DNA of 64,000 nucleotides from Setomelanomma holmii (taxonomy: Eukaryota > Ascomycota > Dothideomycetes > Pleosporales > Phaeosphaeriaceae). Position 1 is the first letter of the stretch; each line of letters opens with the position of its first letter. Where the stretch lies: positions 26,241 to 90,240 of the forward strand of contig ML978278.1 in the NCBI GenBank assembly GCA_010015745.1, written 5' to 3'. Under the pieces are notes generated by a model, which ran no database searches, was not told where the DNA came from, and was given only the letters and a program-made list of their open reading frames with translations. The position numbers were made by a program, and so were the translations under genes. This document shows positions 57,310-64,000 of this stretch, piece by piece.

Positions 57310-59059
57310 TCAACTTGAAAGCGTCCATCAGAACACGACGGAAAGTCTCATTCTTTCCCCAAAGTCCAAGAGCAATCAACAGCATACCGAGTCCATACGT
57401 AGTTGAGCTTGGCGTGCGTAGCCATCAGTACAACGTCTTCAAGATCCACAAAGATGAGCCGCCCTTGGTTACGAAGACACCAGGTCGAGGTATACATGCC
57501 TCCTTCCAGTAAGTGCTCGCGTAGCCGGGGCAGCTAGCAGCGTTACGACCATGTTCATTGATGTACCAATTCGAACAACCAGCCTGGAAAACCGAACCCT
57601 GCAATTGCTTATGGATGCTATTGACCCATTGGCTCTCGGCCGTGGCCTTGACCTCGATTATGTCGTGCCTGCGATCGATGATGGGAGCGAGGAGATTTTG
57701 CGCGACGAACTCGACCTGCACTACGCACGAGAAAAGCGCAGAGTTATGGGCCGGGAAGGTGTTCGGCCCGAATATTGCAGTAAATATCAGCTTATGGACG
57801 AGCATACACAATGATGATGGAGTACTGGAAGAACTTACAATATGGCGAAGTTGGGAAAGTTGTGCACGAAGGATCCCATATATGCTTGAGCGCCCCGATG
57901 CTCTTTCCACTGCTGATTCAATGACTTCCCGCCATTGCCGAGTACCTCCATGGCAGTCAGGAACTGTTGGACCTGGAATCCAGTGGCCAAAACGATGACG
58001 TCGAACTCATTTTTTTTCCTGATTCGCTGACTATACCAGTCTCATCGAATTCTTGTATGCCTTCAGGAACGAGGTCCAGATTCGGCTCGTTAAGAGCATC
58101 TAGGTAGTTTGGATCGAAGATGCGACGCTTGCAGCCTGTATTAATGATCAGCATGTGAAACCCATGCAAGCTCCATACTGCTTACCTAACGGGAATTCTG
58201 GTACCAGAAAACTGTGGTACTTCTTAGGCGCCCTGGAATAGATGTATCTCTTCGCATGATCTTCGACCTTAGCACGCTTCGTCGTGGCCTTTGCGCCCGG
58301 CATATAGGTCGAGATGAGGTCATCATTCTCAAGGAACAGTTGGAGTTGCTTCCATCGCTCCCAAAAGGGTATGTGTCGAAATGCCCATGTCTCAGCTTCT
58401 GTGAAGTTGCGATTTGGCCGCTCGTGGTACCATTGGGCTGATCGTGCATACTGCTTTACAGACGCTACGTCACGGACCACCGCTGGGACAACTTGGGCCG
58501 CAGAGCATCCGTTGCCGATGATGGCCATTCGTTTACTCTTGTAGTCGTACGAATGGTCCCACCGGCTTGTATGGAATATGGCGCCCTTGTACTTCTCCAT
58601 GCCTGGGAACTTGACGTCCCTGGGATACGAAACTCCGCCACCGGCAGAAATGAAGACGGTGGCGCTGCGTACGAACTCCAGACCTGTCTTCTGATCCCTG
58701 AAGTTCACATTCCATTTATTGGTATCCTTGTTCCATCCGGCGCCCAAACACTGTATGGAGAAGTGCATGTGCGCTCTCAGGTTGAACTTGTCGACTGTCG
58801 TCTCCATGTAATCGAGGATCTCCGGACCATCGCACAGCTCTTTCGACCAATTGGGATTGAGATTAAAGTGGAAAGAGTACAAAATGGTCGGCACATCGCA
58901 GCCAACTCCAGGGTAGGTATTGGTGCGCCATGTACCGCCGACTCCATCCAGCTTGTCGTAGATGGTAAAGTCGCTAAAGCCGAGTTTGTGCTTCAATGTG
59001 TATGCCATCGAGATGCCACTCGGGCCGGCCCCTATGATTATGACATCAGGGGAAGACAT
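57310..59059 (-). pseudogene. Baeyer-Villiger-type FAD monooxygenase gene, frameshifted
   Basis: Exon 1 (58186-59059) is clean. It has the FAD Rossmann motif VIIIGAGPSGI, the GVGGTWRTNTYPGVGCDVP block, a BVMO-like fingerprint YKGAIFHTSRWD (Tyr for the usual Phe) and the NADPH motif IGNGCSAAQ. Intron 58136-58185 (50 bp) splices to give the family's PLGCKRRIFD. Exon 2 then hits a run of eight A (T at 58010-58017) where one base is missing: the other frame resumes exactly with EFDVIVLATGFQVQQF. A later intron after NFPNFAI has a good donor but no clean acceptor, and a TGA at 57425-57427 precedes the C-terminal membrane helix. The enzyme family inserts oxygen into ketones or aldehydes. Only the A-run frameshift could be a sequencing error; the other two lesions argue for a pseudogene. 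Confidence 0.78.
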
Positions 59060-59672
59060 GGTGCTTACCCAACGTGATAATCGAGGAAAGAGCTGAGGCA
59101 GAGGAATGTCGAGTGTTGGGCCGAGAACGCGTCGCGGACTTTAAATCACCAGTTGTGCTGCAGTAACGTTGCGGCCCACTCGCTACTCTGCATTAGCGCG
59201 CATCTCCTTCCTTTTTCCGGATGATACAACATGGCTAGCGAAGACTTGCTGGTTCGAAGTCTGGGGAGCTACAAGGTCCGTACTGCAACCGCCACTTTCC
59301 CCGGGATTCAAATCCCATCGCCAAGAATGCGGGGATGCGTTAGTCCAACGTGATTTGAGCCAACAACCGAGCTCGCACTAAACCCAAAAGGACGATATTG
59401 CTGAGTATGCTGAGGTGTTCCCGTGGAGTATAAGAGAAAGGATGAGTTACGGTTCTTCTTGCCAGTACAATTGTACTATGATATACTTCTTCAAGACGTT
59501 CGAATCGATCAGATGACGCGTACTTTACCGCATGATGCGGTTCATCTGTGGAATGGTACGATGGACCAACACTTTTGTGGACACCTTAACTGACAAATGG
59601 CCATAGTCGTTCATGCTTTACGGGTAGAGCCCATTCACCGACCTTGCACAAAGTTTGTGCTGACCTTCCCAG
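59060..59672. other. divergent intergenic region of two decayed genes
   Basis: 0.6 kb between the monooxygenase start and the first readable exon of the transporter. The transporter's first exon should be here but could not be recognised. Confidence 0.35.
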
Positions 59673-61235
59673 CTACGATGCCGGTGTTCTAGGCGGAGTG
59701 CAGACTACGGAGCCTTTTCTGAGAGCCATGGGTGTTAGTACATTACCATGTATGTCTACAACGTTTTTGACACCCTCGACAGTACCCGACTGGAACCTAT
59801 GTCGTTCCCATGATCGCGTCTTCCTACACACTCGCCGCCACTATATGCTCGCTGTTCGTCTCCGTGGTCGGCATGCCACTGGGCCGTCGCAATATTCTCC
59901 TTCTCGGCAATAGTTTCGTCGTCATCGGCGCAAGTCTCCAAGCCAGCGCTTGGAGCGTGGCTCATATCATCGTTGGTCGTATCCTGTGTGGATTCGGGAT
60001 AGGCTTCATCTCCTGCACCGTACCGATGTACACGGCGGAAATGTCTATCAAACCAGGAGAGCGAGGACCTGAGGTTGCCTTTACCTGCTGCTTGCTCATC
60101 AGCGGTATCCCTCTGGCTTACTGGTTGGATTTCGGCTTCACAAGAATGACGAACCAGGTCTCATGGAGATTTCCAATTGCTTTCCAGGCCCTCTTTGCAT
60201 TTATCTCCGGCCTGGTCATGGTTTTCCTTCCTGATACCCCTAGATGGTACTATGCTAAAGGCCGCGAAGCCGAAGGAGACAATGTGCTTTCGAAGTTACA
60301 CGATAAACCTTTGGACCATCCTGACGTCCAGCACTTGAAGCAGGAAATCATGAGCACCATCAAGCTGGAGAACGACTCGGAGGAAGAGCACAAATTTCAT
60401 ATATGAACTCTCTTTTGGGACACCACGGATCTGCGGGTTGGTCGACGCATTCGAGTCGCATTCCTTGTGTTATCGATTCAGCAGATGATGGGTGAGTATC
60501 CCCTATCGTCTAAGATCATTAAGGACTCGAATGCTGACATCAATGATTCGAGGTATCAACCTTTCCGTTTACTACTCTACCGTCATCTTCAAGAACGTCG
60601 GACTCTCAGATTTCCTTGCGCAACTTTTAGCAGCTGTGATGAACACTATGTTTGCACTCGGCACGTACCCACTTCCTGCAACAATTGAACGTTTCGGCAG
60701 ACGACGCATCATGTTCTGTTCGGCTTTTGTTTGCGCGCTCTTCATGACTGCGTTTGTCGCTCTTATTGGCATGCCTCGCCCTACTGTCAGCACGCAATGG
60801 GCCGCCGCAGCAATCTTATGTCTATGGAACATGGTCTTTGGCTATGGTTGGATCGGTGTGCCGTGGCTGTATCGCCCTGAGGTGCGCTCTGCTCCTTAAT
60901 TTTCTGGCTCTTTTCCGAATTAAATTAACGAAATGCAGATTGCACCACTCAAACATCGTCACATTGGCGGCGCAGCCGGTGCCTTTGGTGAATAGCTCTT
61001 CAGCTTCATCACTGTGTTTGCTGGCGGCATTGCGCTCGAGAGGATCGGATGGAAAATATGGATCTGGATGTTGCTAAGTAATTGGGTCGCAATGCCCTTC
61101 GTATGGTTCATGTGTCCTGAGACGACGGGAAAGAGCCTTGGAGGAATCGACATCCTCTTTGCAAAGAAGGATGTAAGAGAGTGTATCTTAGCCGGGGAGA
61201 CAAGCTATGAAAACGATGCGAAAAGAAAAAAATGA
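59673..61235 (+). pseudogene. MFS sugar transporter gene with two in-frame stops
   Basis: The visible part begins after an acceptor with YDAGVLGGVQTTEPFLRAMG (helix 1 end). It continues across introns 59734-59782, 60492-60552 and 60882-60938, all of which keep phase. Sugar-porter motifs include GRRNILLLGN, GRILCGFGIGFIS, PDTPRWYYAKGRE, GINLSVYYSTVIF, ERFGRRR and PETTGKSLGGID. Damage: TGA at 60404-60406 in the central loop before TLFWDTTDLRVGRR, and TAG at 60993-60995 in GAFGE*LFSF, a position where Trp is usual. No start exon is found. The family imports sugars or quinate-like compounds at the plasma membrane. It closes the run of broken metabolic genes. Confidence 0.82.
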
Positions 61236-61498
61236 TCTGGGACAGATGATAAGAAGGAATCCAGCGTTAGAACGGAAGTAGTGTGATGACCTTCAGGGCT
61301 TGGAGCAGGACTATCATCGGATGACTCAGGCTACATTGACAGCCTTCCGGGTACCTCGAAGTAGGTCTCAATGTGTGGACAGTTAGCTGCGTATATCTTT
61401 ACGAGTTTCCAGCTTTCATTTGGGATCAGATCGACTCTCTACCACATCTGACTATGCTGCAACTTAGCGGCTGCGTCGATGGTTGTTCACCACGGATC

Positions 61499-61512
61499 GG
61501 CTAAATGGCTAA
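61499..61512 (+). promoter_or_regulatory. tandem XlnR/Xyr1-type sites
   Basis: GGCTAAATGGCTAA: two GGCTAA cores eight bases apart, about 950 bp upstream of the xylanase start. GGCTAAA is the binding core of the xylanolytic activator XlnR/Xyr1. Activity is inferred. Confidence 0.4.
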
Positions 61513-62294
61513 TGTGCAACAGAGCTACTTCAAACCCTACACAAAGCTGTTCTCAAAATAGCCCGACGTGGCCGGCAGACATCTCCGCGGCTGCTCTTGT
61601 CGTCATACAACTTTTGGTATTGCGGTAGAACACATACTGCCGAAATGCACTCATACAAGCCACAACGCTCGCGCAGGTGGTGGCATTGCTTGTGTGGTTA
61701 AAGTCACATTCTGCCTGCGAGGAGGCCGCCTTTGTGGCTGAGAACCTTCTATGCAAGATTAAATTGTTGTGCATGATGATCCTCAGGATATAATTTTGGC
61801 GGGTTGTATTCATCTAGCCTGGCATTGTCCCTGATGACCCGGCAACCAGGATCTTCATTCTCAATCATCAACAACGATGCAGAAACATCCATCATACTTG
61901 CCAGGGTCCACAGTATCTAACATCGACTGTAGCTGTCGAACCGCCGCTCAAAATCAAGGGACCTACATGACGAAAAGCGCGTCGCGCCAACAGGGACACG
62001 GCACGGACACATGGACCTGCATCGCACGTGGTTCCTGATTATCCGGGGCCACCCTCTAGCAACTTTCGCTACGATCATCGCGACAACCAATCTTCCATCG
62101 CCCAGACCGTATAGGAGGCGTTAGGACATGGAGCCGCAGGTCGCCCCGCTGCCCCGAGGTCCAAGCCGGCTGATTTGTGGATTAGTTTGGGGCCTCCGCA
62201 TATGGCGTCGTGGAGACAAGTTTGGGGAACGACCAGCATCAACGGCAATACTTCGCATCTGGAGATGATCTGGATGCATTGTTGCCATGAGCCC

Positions 62295-62301
62295 GGCTAA
62301 A
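62295..62301 (+). promoter_or_regulatory. XlnR/Xyr1-type site
   Basis: GGCTAAA, the canonical core, 161 bp before the xylanase ATG, a position typical of active sites in xylanase promoters. Confidence 0.5.
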
Positions 62302-62382
62302 GTAGATGCAGGTGCGAACCGCGTCTACGGGCAAATTGATTGACAGAAGGGAGCTAGAAGGCGTGGATTAACCGTCGGATTG

Positions 62383-62389
62383 TATATAT
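62383..62389 (+). promoter_or_regulatory. TATA box of the xylanase gene
   Basis: TATATAT, 73-79 bp upstream of the start codon, a good distance for a strongly inducible fungal gene. Confidence 0.55.
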
Positions 62390-62461
62390 GCTGGATCCCC
62401 AGCATGTGAGGATTTCTTCTGCAGGCCAGTCAATCTCGAATCCGCAAGCCAACACTTTAAG

Positions 62462-63520
62462 ATGCACTTCTCCAACCTCGTCGCCGGTCTGGCGCTCGCC
62501 AGCTCCGTCATTGCTGCGCCCAAGCCGAAGGATGTCTGCAAGGACGACAGCCTTTACAAGGCTATGCAGCAACGTGGTCGCAGCTTCATCGGCACGGCTT
62601 TGACCATCCACAGCAACGAGACCAAGGAGAACTCGGTGATCAAGCAGGAATTCAACTCCATCACTCCAGAAAACGCACAGAAGTGGGAGTCGACTGAGCC
62701 CTCGCGCGGCAACTTCACCTTCGAGGACTCGGACCGCTACGTCAACTACGCCAAGCAGCACAAGATCCAAATTCACTGCCACAACCTTGTCTGGCACTCG
62801 CAGCTTCCCGCTTGGGTCACCAATGGCAACTTCACGAATGCCACCCTTATCGAGGTTATGGAGGACCACATCAAGGGTCTTGCTGGCCGCTACAAGAACG
62901 ACTGCACTCGATGGGACGTGGTCAACGAGGCACTGAACGAGGACGGTACCTATCGTGAAAGCGTGTGGTACACTACCATCGGTGAGGCGTATCTACCCAT
63001 CGCTTTCAAGCTGGCCAAGAAGTACAGCAACGCCAAGCTATTTTACAACGACTACAACCTCGAGTTCAACGGCAACAAGACTGCTGGTGCCGCTCGCATC
63101 GTCAAGTTGATCAAGTCTTACGGCGTCCACATTGATGGCGTTGGCTACCAAGGTCACGTTACTTCCGAGGCTACCCCAACCGCACCTGGTCCAGCTCCTG
63201 AGCAGCCCGTTCTGGAGGCCGCTCTCCGCGCAACCGCTGATCTTGGTGTCGATGTCGTCTACACTGAGATCGATGTCCGTTTCAACACGCCCGCTACTCC
63301 CGAGAGGACTGCTGCTCAGGTTGCCACCTACAAGCGTATGGCTGCCAGCTGCTTGGCCGTCAAGAGGTGCATTGGTATGACCGTTTGGGGTATCTCCGAC
63401 AAGTACTCTTGGATCCCAGGTGTCTTTGCCGGAGAAGGATCGGCGCTGCTTTTCGATGACAACTACGAGAAGAAGCCTGCTTACGCTGGCTTCCTTGCTG
63501 GCATCACTGGCAAGAAATAG
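62462..63520 (+). CDS. secreted endo-1,4-beta-xylanase, GH10
   Basis: A 352-residue, intron-free gene. The signal peptide MHFSNLVAGLALASSVIAA probably ends at residue 19. The mature part is a GH10 TIM barrel: NSITPENAQKWE, HCHNLVWHSQLPAWV, then acid/base Glu156 in WDVVNEAL, YNDYNLE, IDGVGYQGHVTSE, and nucleophile Glu269 in VVYTEIDVRF. WGISDKYSWIPG closes the active site. No carbohydrate-binding module is present, so it is a single-domain xylanase of common length. N-glycosylation sequons occur (NET, NFT, NAT, NKT). It cuts the xylan backbone outside the cell. It is intact and has GC-rich third positions, unlike the broken genes before it. Confidence 0.95.
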   Translation: MHFSNLVAGLALASSVIAAPKPKDVCKDDSLYKAMQQRGRSFIGTALTIHSNETKENSVIKQEFNSITPENAQKWESTEPSRGNFTFEDSDRYVNYAKQHKIQIHCHNLVWHSQLPAWVTNGNFTNATLIEVMEDHIKGLAGRYKNDCTRWDVVNEALNEDGTYRESVWYTTIGEAYLPIAFKLAKKYSNAKLFYNDYNLEFNGNKTAGAARIVKLIKSYGVHIDGVGYQGHVTSEATPTAPGPAPEQPVLEAALRATADLGVDVVYTEIDVRFNTPATPERTAAQVATYKRMAASCLAVKRCIGMTVWGISDKYSWIPGVFAGEGSALLFDDNYEKKPAYAGFLAGITGKK

Positions 63521-63925
63521 ACGTCTTGATATCCCGAGCAGCACGCCTGTAAATAATGCTGTAAATATGTACACTGTAATCAGATGATCAAGAATTAAGT
63601 GGAAGTCACTTACTGGTTTATATCAAACACTGTGAGGTCACGGACATTCCGGCGATATCGAGGTCCCTTCACAATGTCAACCCTCCAGACCAATGGCTTT
63701 CATTCGCTGCGTCCTTTCCCTGTTAGTCAAAAACCGTCACGGTTTGAGAGTCTCTCTTGCCTCACGTGCAGTGGCACCTCACCTCTGATGAGATGATGCT
63801 GCCTTTCCTGCACTAGCGCTGTTTACAGCCTTCACTCATATATACTGTTTGTAGCTTCAGACAATACAACCTCAGCTTCACACAATCGAACCACAACACC
63901 ACCTCACACCAGCTTTTTCAATTTC
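63521..63925. other. intergenic stretch
   Basis: 405 bp with an ATATATA element at 63838-63844, which may serve the gene starting at 63926. Confidence 0.4.
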
Positions 63926-64000
63926 ATGGTACCCTTCAAAATAGGCCCAAACCCCGTCAAATTGATCACAACACAGCTCCAATCCTACCACCGCCACTTC
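63926..64000 (+). CDS. possible start of a gene, cut by the window end
   Basis: ATG in context TTTCATGG opens a frame (MVPFKIGPNPVKLITTQLQS...) that runs to the last base. A TATA-like element lies about 85 bp upstream, after which comes the CA-rich leader typical of moulds. Only 25 codons are visible, so identity is unknown. Confidence 0.35.
   Translation, partial: MVPFKIGPNPVKLITTQLQSYHRHF

Larger units (their letters stand above)
61236..62461. other. upstream region of the xylanase gene
   Basis: 1.2 kb with no supported gene. It holds XlnR-type motifs and a TATA box, listed separately, and a CreA-type CCGGGG at 62043-62048. Confidence 0.45.

Noticed and set aside
59230..59330. tRNA-like B-box words (GGTTCGAAGTC, GGGATTCAAATCCC)
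   Set aside because: No acceptor stem or anticodon arm can be built around them.
1..64000. CRISPR arrays, bacterial operons, origins or rRNA genes
   Set aside because: None seen; the sequence is eukaryotic and the only arrays are the 12-bp minisatellite and WD40 units.

Overview
The window is nuclear DNA of a filamentous ascomycete (Pezizomycotina). Genes are dense and lie on both strands. Introns are short (about 44-110 bp) with GTAAGT-like donors, CTAAC-type branch sites and YAG acceptors. The gene families (HET-NACHT-WD40, fungal SLC44, LLxxPxELR proteins, GH10 xylanase) are typical of moulds. A Dothideomycete is my best guess, but that is inference. Reading frames joined across the proposed introns close exactly for every multi-exon gene given here as intact.

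Layout. 1-2.6 kb: the end of an alpha/beta hydrolase gene and three small single-pass membrane proteins, two of which share a YPPGMQ(V/I)D motif. 2.94-7.73 kb: a TA-flanked element with about 500-bp terminal inverted repeats that encloses one decayed HET-NACHT-WD40 (NLR-type incompatibility) gene and no transposase. 7.8-11 kb: a 12-bp minisatellite with an assembly gap, a hypothetical gene, an SDR oxidoreductase and a tiny membrane protein. 11.2-20.7 kb: gamma-tubulin complex component 2, a head-to-head pair made of an intact gene of unknown function and its decayed paralogue, an SLC44/Pns1 transporter and a Rab GTPase. 21.9-25.2 kb: adjacent broken Hsp70-like and protein-kinase genes. 26.9-49.7 kb: a conserved housekeeping block: AlaX-type tRNA editing protein, an LLxxPxELR-family gene, CSE1 exportin, tuberin/TSC2, an FMP32/MCUR1-like protein, a peroxisomal enoyl-CoA isomerase, PET100, TACO1/YebC and LAA1. 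51.0-51.7 kb: a U2 snRNA gene that appears to contain a spliceosomal intron, with an inverted partial copy beside it and two strong palindromes. 52.6-61.2 kb: a run of five broken metabolic genes (sulfotransferase-like, GMC oxidoreductase, SDR, Baeyer-Villiger-type monooxygenase, MFS sugar transporter). 62.5-63.5 kb: an intact secreted GH10 xylanase with XlnR-type promoter motifs. The window ends at the start of another possible gene.

Three of the mitochondrial genes between 38.9 and 43.1 kb (FMP32-like, PET100, TACO1) all belong to families tied to cytochrome c oxidase biogenesis. Several essential genes are arranged head to head over short spacers (TACO1/LAA1, CSE1/TSC2, ECI/PET100). The accessory stretches are rich in nonsense mutations, many of them TGG to TAG or TGA and CGA to TGA. 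This fits repeat-induced or methylation-linked C-to-T decay, although the dinucleotide bias has not been computed. The most novel items are the TIR element carrying an NLR gene, the intron-containing U2 snRNA locus with its inverted copy, and the dead metabolic cluster.
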